A stretch of DNA of 64,000 bases, from positions 372,001-436,000 of the forward strand of contig NZ_CP005189.1 in the NCBI RefSeq assembly GCF_001563285.1, given 5' to 3'. Shown in pieces: positions 16,883-25,325 of this stretch. The position numbers were made by a program, and so were the translations under genes. How positions within the stretch are numbered: position 1 is the stretch's first letter; each line of letters begins with the position of its first letter. This DNA comes from Sphingobium sp. MI1205. GTDB taxonomy: Bacteria > Pseudomonadota > Alphaproteobacteria > Sphingomonadales > Sphingomonadaceae. The notes under the pieces are model-generated. The model was given only the letters and a program-made list of their open reading frames with translations. It made no database searches and had not been told where the DNA came from.

Positions 16883-17895
16883 ACGGCTTCTGAGACCGCG
16901 GCTTCGGTAAAGGTGGCCATCTGATCGTGCGCGGTGAGGGCCGAGCGGACGATCTGTGCCGCAACCGCTGCGCCGCTGCCTTCGCCAAGGCGCATGTCGA
17001 GTTGAAGCAGCGGGGTTAGCCCGAAGGCGCGGAGCAGGCGCGCATGGCCCGCCTCCGCCGACACATGGCCCGCGATGCAATGGTCGGTGATGGCGGGATT
17101 GTCGCGCGCGAGAGGGGCCACCGCCGCGCCGCAGATGAAACCGTCGAGCAGCACCGGCACGCGCATCTGCCGGGCCGCGAGCACGGCGCCGGCCATGGCG
17201 GCAATCTCTCGTCCACCGAGGCGACGGAGCGTTTCGAAGGTGTTTGTGCAATGGGGCGCGTGGAGGTGAAGGGCGCGCGCGACCGCGTCGGCCTTTCGCG
17301 CCAGACCGGCTTCATCGACGCCGGTGCCGCGCCCGATCCAGTCCCGCGGCAGGCCGCCAAAGGACTGGGCGCACAGGGCAGCGGCGGGCGTGCTGTTGCC
17401 AATGCCCATTTCGCCGACGATCAGCAGGTCGCAATCCGCGTGGACGACCGCTGCGCCTGCATTGAGCGCGGCGAGGCAGTCCGTCTCGCTCATCGCGGGG
17501 GCTTCGCAGATGTCGGCGGTGGGGCGGTCAAGGTCGAGCGGGACGATCGACAGCTCCGCCCCGCATGCGGCGGCGAGCGCATTGATCGCCGCGCTGCCGC
17601 CTCGAAAATTCGCGACCATCTGCGCGGTGACGGCTGCCGGATAGGCGCTGACCCCGCGCGCGGCGACGCCGTGGTTGCCCGCGAAGATGGCGACGTGGAG
17701 GCGGTCGGCGCGGGGCCGTTCCCGTGCCTGCCAGCCCGCCATGAACAGGGCGATTTCCTCCAGCCGGCCGAGCGAACCGGCGGGCTTGGTCAGCGTCGCC
17801 TGTCGTGCGGCGGCGGCGGCGATCGCCTGCTCGTCCGGTCCCGGCAGCGCCTCCAGCGCTCGGGCGAAGGCAGCCCCATCCTGAAAATGGATCAT
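16879..17895 (-). CDS. cobT: nicotinate-nucleotide--dimethylbenzimidazole phosphoribosyltransferase CobT
   Basis: 338-aa enzyme activating dimethylbenzimidazole to alpha-ribazole phosphate. Conserved parts are LTKPAGSLGRLEEIALFMAG, FAGNHGVAARGVSAYP, GEMGIGNSTPAAALCA, and the C-terminal LDMRLGEGSGAAVA with the catalytic glutamate. The start ATG at 17895 overlaps the DUF1636 gene stop (ATGA). It should act with BluB (29650), which makes its substrate base. Confidence 0.97.
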   Translation of the reverse strand: MIHFQDGAAFARALEALPGPDEQAIAAAAARQATLTKPAGSLGRLEEIALFMAGWQARERPRADRLHVAIFAGNHGVAARGVSAYPAAVTAQMVANFRGGSAAINALAAACGAELSIVPLDLDRPTADICEAPAMSETDCLAALNAGAAVVHADCDLLIVGEMGIGNSTPAAALCAQSFGGLPRDWIGRGTGVDEAGLARKADAVARALHLHAPHCTNTFETLRRLGGREIAAMAGAVLAARQMRVPVLLDGFICGAAVAPLARDNPAITDHCIAGHVSAEAGHARLLRAFGLTPLLQLDMRLGEGSGAAVAAQIVRSALTAHDQMATFTEAAVSEAV

Positions 17896-18299
17896 GTGCA
17901 GATGAAGCCTTCTGGCGGGGTGCGGACGATGAAGTGCCCCTTCACCCCCTGCGGCCAATCGGCATAGCGCACGACGCCCTCTTCGCTGGCGGCGTGGCGC
18001 AGCGTGTAGTCGAGTATCGCGCGCGCGGCGTCTGCGTCAGGGGTGAAATCGCCAAGCACATAGCCGACCTTGCCCGGCCCGCGCAAATGGACGGCGCAAT
18101 GGCGCTGGCACGCGAACAGGCATGGCATGTCCTGAACATCGACCGCCGCATAGGCTGGATCACCGGCCTGAAGCGCGCGCATCGCGTCGGCGAGCAGCGC
18201 GCCGCCGCGCCGTCCTTCGCCATCCTCACGCGCGTCAGCCGAGAGGCGGCACGTCGAGCAGACGACGACCGAAGCGCGGTTTTCCACCGGGCGCAGCAT
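17892..18299 (-). CDS. DUF1636 family cysteine-rich protein, first gene of the riboswitch-controlled cobT operon
   Basis: 135-aa protein from the ATG at 18299. It has a ferredoxin-like cysteine pattern: VVVCSTCRLS (C14, C17) and DMPCLFACQRHCAVHLRG (C60, C64, C68). DUF1636 proteins are predicted metal- or [2Fe-2S]-binding proteins of unproven function. It is the first gene after the cobalamin riboswitch, 130 bp after the conserved hairpin module, and is coupled to cobT by ATGA, so a role in cobalt handling, corrinoid reduction or sensing is plausible but unproven. A longer frame upstream enters the riboswitch leader and has no ATG with a ribosome site. Confidence 0.85.
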   Translation of the reverse strand: MLRPVENRASVVVCSTCRLSADAREDGEGRRGGALLADAMRALQAGDPAYAAVDVQDMPCLFACQRHCAVHLRGPGKVGYVLGDFTPDADAARAILDYTLRHAASEEGVVRYADWPQGVKGHFIVRTPPEGFICT

Positions 18300-18432
18300 C
18301 AGCGCCGCCAATCCATAACCATAGTGACATGAAAGACCGTCATGATGGTCCCCTTCGTTTTCCTGACCCGCAAACAGCCTGTGGGCGCGGGCGCGCAGAG
18401 GACTGCACAACCGAACCGGCAAGGCGATGGCT

Positions 18433-18490
18433 GTCGCTACGCGAGGGAAACCCCGTCCGCCCGGCACACCCTGTCCGGTCGAAGAACGAC
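18433..18490 (-). promoter_or_regulatory. conserved post-aptamer hairpin module, copy 1
   Basis: Right after the B12 box (minus strand) a 58-nt segment begins GTCGTTCTT and ends AGCGAC, with an inner CAGGG...GGGG-TTTCC core. The same layout follows the other two cobalamin riboswitches of the window (23055-23110 and 30612-30667). It is probably part of the expression platform. There is no T-run after it. Confidence 0.6.
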
Positions 18491-18494
18491 TGCG

Positions 18495-18668
18495 TCAGGC
18501 AGGTCTCCTGGCTCACGGGTCAGTGCGTTCCGGCCGCCTTCTCGGGGACGTTCATTCCCCAATGGCGCTGTGGCCAGTCCGCTCACCGCTTACAGTTGCA
18601 GGGGCAGCGCGGGTTTTACACCCGACTTCCCTTTTCATCCCTGGTGGGGGAACCTGTCGCGGGCCTGC
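18495..18668 (-). promoter_or_regulatory. cobalamin riboswitch 1 (upstream of the DUF1636-cobT-cobU operon)
   Basis: The minus strand carries the cobalamin aptamer: GAAAAGGGAAGTCGGGTG, the conserved core CTGCCCCTGCAACTGTAAGC and, at 18498-18513, the B12 box AGCCAGGAGACCTGCC. It lies about 200 nt before the DUF1636 start, with the hairpin module between. Binding adenosylcobalamin is expected to reduce expression of the seven-gene operon. Confidence 0.95.
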
Positions 18669-18757
18669 TGATAAAGCGCACGCGCGCCGCCCGCAAGCGG
18701 TAGATGGCGACGCGGACATGTGTATGCTGCACCCGCAGCAAAAGGGAGCAGCAGCGC

Positions 18758-20353
18758 ATGAGCGATTCCGGCCAGCCATGGTGGAAGGGCGCCGTCATCT
18801 ACCAGATCTATCCCCGCAGCTTTCAGGATTCCAACGGTGACGGGATTGGCGACCTGCGGGGGATCACGCAGAGGCTGGAGCATATTGCCCGGTTGGGCGC
18901 GGACGCGATCTGGATTTCGCCCTTCTTCACTTCGCCCATGCGGGACTTTGGCTATGACATCGCCGATTATTGCGGGGTCGATCCGATTTTCGGCACGATC
19001 GAGGATTTCGACGCGCTGGTGGCGCGGGCGCATGCGCTGGGCCTGAAAGTCACGATCGATCAGGTTTATGCCCATACATCGGACGTGCATGACTGGTTCC
19101 GGGAAAGCCGCGAGAGCCGGACCAATGCGCGGCAGGACTGGTATGTGTGGGCCGATCCCAAGTCGGACGGGTCGCCGCCCTGCAACTGGCAGTCAGTGTT
19201 CGGCGGCCCGGCATGGACCTGGGATGCGCGGCGGCGGCAATATTATATGCACCAGTTTTTGGTCAGCCAGCCGCAGCTCAACGTCCACAACCCGGCGGTG
19301 CAGGACGCGCTGCTGGACGCCATGCGCTTCTGGCTGGACCGGGGCGTGGACGGTTTCCGGCTCGATGCGCTCAATCATGCGATGCATGACCCGCTGCTGC
19401 GCGACAACCCGCCTGCCCCCGACGACGGCAAGCCGCGCACCCGCCCCTTCGACTATCAGATCCGCCGTTACAGCCAGTCGCACCCCGATGTGGTGGGCTT
19501 TGTCGAGCGCATCCGGACGCTGACCGACCGCTATGGCGCGATCTTCACCATGGCGGAAGTCGGGGGCGACCGCGCCGAGATGGAGATGAAGGCGTACACG
19601 GCAGGGGACGATCTGCTGAACAGCGCCTATGGCTTTGATTTCCTCTATGCCCCCGCGCTCACCCCGGCGCTGGTGGCGGAGACGGCGGCGCGCTGGCCGA
19701 ATGAACCGGGCATGGGCTGGCCCAGTTGGGCGTTTGAAAATCATGACGCCCCGCGCGCCTTGTCGCGATGGTGCAAGGCGGGGGATCGCGCCGCTTTCGC
19801 GCGGATGAAGATAGCGCTGCTGATGGCGCTGCGCGGCAATGCCATCCTGTATCAGGGCGAGGAGTTGGGGATCACGCAGGTCGATATCCCCTTTGAGCGG
19901 TTGCAGGACCCGGAAGCGATCGCGAACTGGCCGCTCACATTGTCGCGCGACGGGGCACGCACGCCACTGCCCTGGGAAATGGCCGCCAGCGAAGCGGGGT
20001 TCAGCACCGCTGCGCCCTGGCTGCCGGTGGGGGATGACAATCTGGCGCTGGCGGTGGATGGACAGGAGGCCGATGCAGGGTCGCTGCTGAACTTTACCCG
20101 GAAGATGCTTGCCCTGCGAAAAGCGAACGCACCGCTGCGTTACGGCAGCATGGAGGTGCTGCTGGCGGATGAAAGCCGGTTGCTGTTCCGGCGGACCGAG
20201 GGCGCGGACAGGATAATGTGCCTGTTCAACCTGTCGGACAGCCCCGTCGCATGGCCAGAGGAGAGAGCAGCGGAAGGGACCGTCCTGTTCGCCACCAATG
20301 GCGCGTCGATCGGCACACTGCCCGCCTATGGGGCGATCTTCATTCGGGAATGA
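18758..20353 (+). CDS. GH13 alpha-glucosidase
   Basis: 531-aa glycoside hydrolase acting on alpha-1,4/1,6-glucosides. The start WWKGAVIYQIYPRSFQDSNGDG is typical of oligo-1,6-glucosidase/alpha-glucosidase (GH13). The nucleophile is D203 in GVDGFRLDALNH, the acid/base is E267 in TMAEVGG, and the transition-state Asp is D330 in FENHD. No signal peptide is seen, so it should be cytoplasmic. The ATG at 18758 has AAAGGGAG upstream. It is divergent from the cobT operon and shares its intergenic space with riboswitch 1, but no link to cobalamin is apparent. Its 3' end overlaps fdhD by 14 bases, tail to tail. Confidence 0.95.
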   Translation: MSDSGQPWWKGAVIYQIYPRSFQDSNGDGIGDLRGITQRLEHIARLGADAIWISPFFTSPMRDFGYDIADYCGVDPIFGTIEDFDALVARAHALGLKVTIDQVYAHTSDVHDWFRESRESRTNARQDWYVWADPKSDGSPPCNWQSVFGGPAWTWDARRRQYYMHQFLVSQPQLNVHNPAVQDALLDAMRFWLDRGVDGFRLDALNHAMHDPLLRDNPPAPDDGKPRTRPFDYQIRRYSQSHPDVVGFVERIRTLTDRYGAIFTMAEVGGDRAEMEMKAYTAGDDLLNSAYGFDFLYAPALTPALVAETAARWPNEPGMGWPSWAFENHDAPRALSRWCKAGDRAAFARMKIALLMALRGNAILYQGEELGITQVDIPFERLQDPEAIANWPLTLSRDGARTPLPWEMAASEAGFSTAAPWLPVGDDNLALAVDGQEADAGSLLNFTRKMLALRKANAPLRYGSMEVLLADESRLLFRRTEGADRIMCLFNLSDSPVAWPEERAAEGTVLFATNGASIGTLPAYGAIFIRE

Positions 20354-21122
20354 CCATCGTCGCCAGCATCGCGTCCGCCCGCGCCAATACAACCAGCGGC
20401 AGGCCGGCGCTTTCGGCGCGTTCCGCCGCCAGGCGGGTCGGGGCGGAAATGGTGACGAGCAAGGGGCAGCCAGCCAGTACCGCCTTTTCCACCAGTTCGT
20501 AGGAACAGCGGGATGACAGCAGCGCAAAGCCGCCGTCCCAGTCCATCCCGTCAAGCCGCATCCCCCCGATCAGCTTGTCGAACGCATTGTGGCGGCCGAC
20601 ATCTTCATGGACCAGGCGGATCGAACCATCGGCACCGACCAGCGCGGCTGCATGGACCGCGCCCGTCCGGGCATTGAGCGGCTGATGACCCGAAAGGGCG
20701 GCAAGTGCGCGGAAGATCGCGGAACGATCCGCCCGCGATTGCGCGGTAACGGGCGGCAGCGGGCGGATGGCCTGTTCCAGATTTTCGACGCCGCACAGGC
20801 CGCAGGAAGAATCCGACACGCGATGGCGTATCCGGCCCAGCAGCCCTTCGACACGGTCGGGGGGCAAAGTCGCGCGGGCGACGACCCCCTGGGCGGTCGT
20901 GTGAACATCGACCGTGAATGGCGCGTCCGCCGGACTGACCAGTCGTTCGGAAAGAGCAAAGCCAAGCACCAGTTCGGCAATGTCGCCCGGCGTCGCCATC
21001 AACACCGCATAGCCGACGCCATTGAATTCAATGGCAACCGGCACTTCATCGGCCAGTTCCCGTTCCTCCACCGAAAACGCGCCGCCGGACGCGATCCGGG
21101 TGAAGGAAAAGTTTGAGGGCAT
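20340..21122 (-). CDS. fdhD: formate dehydrogenase accessory sulfurtransferase FdhD
   Basis: 260-aa protein that passes sulfur from a cysteine desulfurase to the molybdenum cofactor of formate dehydrogenases. The essential Cys pair is in CGLCG (C107, C110). NARTGAVHAAAL and VHEDVGRHNAFDKLIG are family signatures, and the C-terminal FALLSSRCSYELVEKAVLAGCPLL block is intact. The ATG at 21122 is chosen over a GTG at 21128. No formate dehydrogenase gene is in the window. It overlaps the alpha-glucosidase end. Confidence 0.96.
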   Translation of the reverse strand: MPSNFSFTRIASGGAFSVEERELADEVPVAIEFNGVGYAVLMATPGDIAELVLGFALSERLVSPADAPFTVDVHTTAQGVVARATLPPDRVEGLLGRIRHRVSDSSCGLCGVENLEQAIRPLPPVTAQSRADRSAIFRALAALSGHQPLNARTGAVHAAALVGADGSIRLVHEDVGRHNAFDKLIGGMRLDGMDWDGGFALLSSRCSYELVEKAVLAGCPLLVTISAPTRLAAERAESAGLPLVVLARADAMLATMVIPE

Positions 21123-21142
21123 GGCCACGATCTACGCGCGCT

Positions 21143-21177
21143 GGAGGGGTGCTGCAATATGCAGCCAAGTCACCCCT
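21143..21177. promoter_or_regulatory. nested dyad upstream of fdhD
   Basis: GCTGCA-ATA-TGCAGC (21151-21165) lies inside a wider pair GGAGGGGTG / CACCCCTTC (21143-21177). It is 21-55 bases upstream of the fdhD ATG. It may be an operator or a leader stem; it is not followed by T residues on either strand. Confidence 0.45.
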
Positions 21178-21206
21178 TCACGCTATTGAAATGATCCAAG
21201 CCGGAG

Positions 21207-21233
21207 CGGCGCGACAAAACACCCGCCGCGCCG
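21207..21233 (-). terminator. hairpin after the porin gene
   Basis: CGGCGCG (21207-21213) and CGCGCCG (21227-21233) form a 7-bp GC stem 14 bp beyond the porin stop. No T-run follows on the minus strand, so termination may need Rho. Confidence 0.4.
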
Positions 21234-21246
21234 TTCCAGGCACCAA

Positions 21247-22692
21247 TCAATAATTCCACTGCACCTGCGTACGGATGAGATTGCCTTCCGCGCGCCCGGC
21301 GCGGCGTTCATCCGCTTCGGCGCGCTTCATGCGGGCGTAGGCCAGCGTGATTTCGAGCGCCTTCCACGGCTGCCATTCGACGCCCAGTTCGAATTCGTCG
21401 GTCTCCAGGCGCGGCGCGCTGGTGGAGCCTTTCCAACCGCCACGATAATGTTGCCAGCGGGCGTAGGGGATCAGCGAGCCGATCGATTCCGTCGGGGCGC
21501 GGTACATCATCTGGACATAGCCGCCGCTGAGCTTTTTCGATTCCACAGACAGGCTGAGCGGATCATACTGTGGTCCCTTGCCCCAGTTCCATTCGGCCTG
21601 AATGCCGAAGGGCTGCGGATAGAGCATCGCGTGGATGCCGGCGCGGTTGTCGTCAACGGGTCCACCGACTGACCCGCTGCGCAGTTCAGGCTGGAAATCG
21701 TTCATCATCGCCGATCCGCCGATTTCGAACACCTGGCCAGCGAAAGCATCGCCCAGGCCGTCGAGTTCAATGGGCCATGTGGCGAAGGCGACCTTCATCA
21801 GGCCCTTATTCTGTTCCGTCCGGTTGATGCCCTGGCCGTTGAAAACGCCAAAGCCAAATGCGCCGTAATTCCCGAACAGCTTTTGCCCGTCATCCCCCAG
21901 CCGGTCCCAGATTTTCTGGACTGAAGGCGGGGTATAAAAGGCGATGACGCCCAGATCACGTTCGCCCGGAACCGCGCTGTTGATCCCGTCGCTGCGGTCG
22001 AGCGTCAGGCGGTTGGAGGAGGACTGCATATTTTCCCAGCCATAGGGCACCTTGGATTGGCCGAGGCGCAGGCGGAAGGTCTTGGCCTTGTCAAGGAACA
22101 CATCGGCATAGGCGTCACGCAGCTGGGCGAAGCCTTCGCGGCGCTCGCTGCCTGCCTGATTACTCACGGCAGTCGCGAAGTCCGATTGCAGATAGAGCGA
22201 GACGCGGTCGGAAATATCGCCCTGAACCACAAGGCGCGCGCGGCGTAGAGAGAAGCTGCCGCGATCGGATATCGAGCTGTCATGGACCGACCGGAGGCGG
22301 GACTGGCCAGCGGGCGCCGTATCATCCCCGGACAGGAATGCGTTATAGCGCATCTGCGTGTAGCCGCGCAGCGACAGCCGTTCATACCAGGCCTTCGACT
22401 TGGGCGCTGGAGCAGTGGCCGCCTCTGGCGCGGCCGCAGGCGGCTGCGCGGGGGCGGTGGCAAGCGTGGCAGGAGCCGGTGTCGCCGGAGCAGCGGGAGC
22501 CGGAGCCGCAGCAGCGGTCTCAGGAGTCGCGCCCTTGTTTGCGGCAAGCGCACTCGTGAGCGCCTGAACCTGCGCCTTGAGTTCGTCGATCTGGCGCTGC
22601 AACGCTTCGTTGCTCTGCGCCTGCGCCACTTCCGGCATCAACGCCAGCAAGCTCACCATCATCGCCGCGCCACTCGCCCTTAAACCTTGCAC
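21247..22692 (-). CDS. OprP/OprO-type phosphate-selective porin
   Basis: 481-aa outer-membrane beta-barrel. A signal peptide ends near residue 26 (PEVAQAQ), then a coiled coil (NEALQRQIDELKAQVQALTSALAAN), a Pro/Ala-rich linker (residues ~55-98) and a barrel starting at YERLSLRGYTQMRYN. SFSLRRARLVVQGDISDRVSLYLQSDF and RLGQSKVPYGWENMQSS are typical of the phosphate porin family. It ends in aromatic NY, a usual barrel end. The GTG at 22692 has GAGGGAG eight bases upstream. A three-unit Pho box lies about 50 bases upstream, which supports induction by phosphate starvation. Confidence 0.93.
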   Translation of the reverse strand: MQGLRASGAAMMVSLLALMPEVAQAQSNEALQRQIDELKAQVQALTSALAANKGATPETAAAAPAPAAPATPAPATLATAPAQPPAAAPEAATAPAPKSKAWYERLSLRGYTQMRYNAFLSGDDTAPAGQSRLRSVHDSSISDRGSFSLRRARLVVQGDISDRVSLYLQSDFATAVSNQAGSERREGFAQLRDAYADVFLDKAKTFRLRLGQSKVPYGWENMQSSSNRLTLDRSDGINSAVPGERDLGVIAFYTPPSVQKIWDRLGDDGQKLFGNYGAFGFGVFNGQGINRTEQNKGLMKVAFATWPIELDGLGDAFAGQVFEIGGSAMMNDFQPELRSGSVGGPVDDNRAGIHAMLYPQPFGIQAEWNWGKGPQYDPLSLSVESKKLSGGYVQMMYRAPTESIGSLIPYARWQHYRGGWKGSTSAPRLETDEFELGVEWQPWKALEITLAYARMKRAEADERRAGRAEGNLIRTQVQWNY

Positions 22693-22741
22693 TTGCTAAA
22701 CTCCCTCATGTCTCTGTGCAGCGGGCCGCTATTTCATTTAG

Positions 22742-22770
22742 ATGACGGATGCGTGACCGACGTGTGACTC
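22742..22770 (-). promoter_or_regulatory. Pho box upstream of the porin gene
   Basis: On the minus strand three 7-base units occur at an exact 11-base period: GAGTCAC-ACGT-CGGTCAC-GCAT-CCGTCAT. This is the layout of PhoB boxes (consensus CTGTCAT-N4-CTGTCAC). It sits 50-78 bases upstream of the porin GTG start. Confidence 0.75.
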
Positions 22771-22829
22771 TTTTATTTCAATTCCTTCCCGCTTCCCTTT
22801 GTCCCCCAAGCTCTCTATGGACGGCATTG

Positions 22830-23050
22830 ATCGCGCCGGTGCCTCGCAAGGGGCTTAAAATGGGAATGCGGTGCGGATGCTTACGGCGTCCAAATCCGCG
22901 GCTGTCCCTGCAACTGTAAGCGGTGAGCGAGACGCATATCGACCTTCCGTGACGATCGGGGGTCAGCCACTGGGCCGGACGCTAAATCCTGCGAGGCCTG
23001 GGAAGGCCATGTGTCGAGCGATGACCCGCAAGCCAGGAGACCTGCCAGCG
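22830..23050 (+). promoter_or_regulatory. cobalamin riboswitch 2 (upstream of hoxN-cobW-cobN-cobO-bluB)
   Basis: The aptamer runs from GGTGCCTCGCAAGGGGCTT through GGGAATGCGGTGCGG and the core GGCTGTCCCTGCAACTGTAA to the B12 box AGCCAGGAGACCTGCC at 23031-23046. It is followed by the conserved hairpin module and then the permease start at 23239. It should repress cobalt uptake and insertion when adenosylcobalamin is plentiful. Confidence 0.96.
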
Positions 23051-23054
23051 TCTG

Positions 23055-23110
23055 GTCGCTCTTGCTTTGGTCCAGGGGATGGCCGGGGCACGGTTTTCCG
23101 TCTGAGCGAC
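23055..23110 (+). promoter_or_regulatory. conserved post-aptamer hairpin module, copy 2
   Basis: GTCGCTC (23055-23061) pairs with GAGCGAC (23104-23110), enclosing TCCAGGGGATGG and CGGTTTTCCGT elements that recur at the same places in copy 3. It begins nine bases after the B12 box. Confidence 0.65.
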
Positions 23111-23238
23111 GCGTGCGGCGGGAGCTGCACCGGCATGCGTGCCGGGCGCCGTTTGGGTGTCCGTCCGGCGCGTGCTGTCGGCCGCGATGCGGAGGTTCCC
23201 GTCAAGGTTCGCTGACGCCGACGGGAGACTGGTCTCCG

Positions 23239-24288
23239 ATGGACATGAGTTTTGCGGCGCTGCGTGGTCGCGCCACGTGGATGTTCGCCGCCCTGATCGC
23301 CGCCAACCTGGCGCTATGGCTGTGGGCCGCGCTGATCTTCGCCGACAGCACGATGATGCTGGGCACGGCCCTGCTCGCCTGGAGCCTGGGGATGCGCCAT
23401 GCGGTCGATGCCGACCATATCGCCGCCATCGACAATGTGACGCGCAAGTTGATGCAGGAAGGGCAAAGGCCGCTGACCGTGGGCCTGTGGTTCGCGGTCG
23501 GGCATAGCGGCATCGTCCTGATCGCGGCGGTGCTGATCGCCGTGGCGGCAAGCGCGCTGAGCCGGGTGGAGGCGGTAGGCGAAGTGGGCGGCACGATCGC
23601 CACGATCATCTCCGCCACATTCCTGTTCGCGATCGCGGCGATGAACCTCATCATCCTGCGATCCGTCCTCAAGACCTTCAACCATGTTCGCAGCGGCGGT
23701 GCCTATGTCGATGAGGATATGGACATATTGCTGGGCAATCGCGGGTTTCTGGCACGCATTTTCAAACCGCTGTTCCGGCTTGTCACGCGCAGCTGGCACA
23801 TGGCTCCGTTGGGTTTCCTGTTCGGACTGGGGTTCGACACCGCCACGGAAGTCGCGATCCTCGGCCTGTCGGCGGGGCAGGCTGCGAGCGGGCTTTCAAT
23901 CGCGACGGTCCTTATCTTCCCCCTGCTCTTCGCGGCGGGCATGGCGTTGATCGACACGGCGGACGGGGCACTGATGATGGGCGCCTATCAATGGGCGTTC
24001 GTGAAGCCGATCCGTAAGCTCTACTACAACATCACCATCACGCTGGTGTCCGCGCTGGTCGCCATCGTCATCGGCGGGATCGAAGCGGCGGCGCTGCTGG
24101 GCGACAAACTGGGCCTGACCGGCGGCGTCTGGTCGATCGCCGCCAATCTTGGCGAACATTTCAACAGCCTGGGCTTCTTCATCATCGGCCTGTTCGCCGC
24201 CTGCTGGCTGGTGAGTTGGGCCATCTACCGCTGGAAACGCTTCGACGAGATCGAAGTGCTCCTCGCCAAACAAGGACAATCCATATGA
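23239..24288 (+). CDS. nickel/cobalt transporter of the NiCoT (HoxN/NixA) family
   Basis: 349-aa inner-membrane permease with about eight hydrophobic segments. The NiCoT signature RHAVDADHIAAIDN (HX4DH) is at residues ~53-66, and LGFDTATEVAILG and GMALIDTADGALMMGAYQWAF are the other family blocks. Cobalt is the likely substrate, because the gene follows a cobalamin riboswitch and is coupled to cobW-cobN. The start at 23239 (MDMSF) has GGGAG at a long spacing; the ATG at 23245 is an alternative. A longer frame back to 23011 runs through the riboswitch and is not used. The stop overlaps cobW (ATGA). Confidence 0.95.
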   Translation: MDMSFAALRGRATWMFAALIAANLALWLWAALIFADSTMMLGTALLAWSLGMRHAVDADHIAAIDNVTRKLMQEGQRPLTVGLWFAVGHSGIVLIAAVLIAVAASALSRVEAVGEVGGTIATIISATFLFAIAAMNLIILRSVLKTFNHVRSGGAYVDEDMDILLGNRGFLARIFKPLFRLVTRSWHMAPLGFLFGLGFDTATEVAILGLSAGQAASGLSIATVLIFPLLFAAGMALIDTADGALMMGAYQWAFVKPIRKLYYNITITLVSALVAIVIGGIEAAALLGDKLGLTGGVWSIAANLGEHFNSLGFFIIGLFAACWLVSWAIYRWKRFDEIEVLLAKQGQSI

Positions 24289-25325
24289 GCAAGGTTCCCG
24301 CCACCGTCATCACCGGCTTTCTGGGCGCTGGAAAGACGACGCTGATCCGCCACCTGATAGAAAATGCAGGGGGTCGCCGCCTTGCCCTCATCATCAACGA
24401 GTTCGGCGATGTCGGCGTCGATGGCGCGCTGGTTAAGGGGTGCGGCGACGAGGCGTGCCCGGACGAGGACATCATCGAACTGGCCAATGGCTGCATCTGC
24501 TGCACCGTCGCGGACGATTTCCTGCCCACCATGCAGCGGCTGCTGGACCGGGATGTGCCGCCCGATCACATCATCATCGAAACCTCCGGGCTTGCCCTGC
24601 CAAAGCCGCTGGTCAAGGCGTTCCAATGGCCCGGCATCCGCACCCGCGCCACCGTGGACGGCGTGATCGCCCTGATCGACGCAGACGCGCTGGCGGCGGG
24701 CCGCTTCGCCCATGACGAGGACGCGCTGGCCGCCGCGCGCGCGGCCGATCCGACGCTGGACCATGACAGTCCGATCGAGGAGCTGTTCGAGGACCAGCTG
24801 GCCTGCGCGGACCTGGTGCTGCTGAACAAGACCGACCTGGTGGAACCCGGCAGGCTGGCGGAGCTGGAAACCTCTCTGGTTACCGAGATCCGCCCCGGCG
24901 TGCGCATATTGCGCACCGCGCGCGGGGAGATCGACCCGGCTGTCCTGCTGGGCCTGGACGCAGGCGTGGAGGATCAGATCGACGCCCGCCCATCGCATCA
25001 TGACGATGAGGAAGATCATGACCATGAGGATTTCGACAGTTTCGTCCTGGAGCTTGGCGAACTGGGCAATCCCGCACCACTGCTGGCGGCGCTGGAACAG
25101 GCGATCGCCGCGCATGACATATTGCGGATCAAGGGCTTCGTCGCGGTTGCGGGACGCCCGGCCCGGCTGCTGATCCAGGCGGTCGGCCCGCGCATCCAGC
25201 ATCATTATGACCGCCACTGGCAGGCGCAGGAACAGCGCGGTTCCCGCCTGGTGGTGATCGGTCAGGCCGGGATGGACCGCGCCGCGATCGCGGCCATGCT
25301 CAGGCAGCAACCGGTCGCCGCCTGA
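24285..25325 (+). CDS. cobW: CobW, metal-chaperone GTPase of cobalamin synthesis
   Basis: 346-aa COG0523 GTPase thought to deliver cobalt to the CobNST chelatase. The P-loop GFLGAGKTT is at residues 11-19, the metal site GCICCTV at C70/C72/C73, and the NKTD guanine motif later. A His/Asp-rich stretch (SHHDDEEDHDHED) precedes the C-terminal domain and may bind metal. It is coupled to hoxN (ATGA) and cobN (TGATG). Confidence 0.96.
   Translation: MSKVPATVITGFLGAGKTTLIRHLIENAGGRRLALIINEFGDVGVDGALVKGCGDEACPDEDIIELANGCICCTVADDFLPTMQRLLDRDVPPDHIIIETSGLALPKPLVKAFQWPGIRTRATVDGVIALIDADALAAGRFAHDEDALAAARAADPTLDHDSPIEELFEDQLACADLVLLNKTDLVEPGRLAELETSLVTEIRPGVRILRTARGEIDPAVLLGLDAGVEDQIDARPSHHDDEEDHDHEDFDSFVLELGELGNPAPLLAALEQAIAAHDILRIKGFVAVAGRPARLLIQAVGPRIQHHYDRHWQAQEQRGSRLVVIGQAGMDRAAIAAMLRQQPVAA

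Noticed and set aside
23011..23238. N-terminal extension of the NiCoT permease frame
   Set aside because: The extension is the end of riboswitch 2 and its hairpin module; the protein family starts at 23239.
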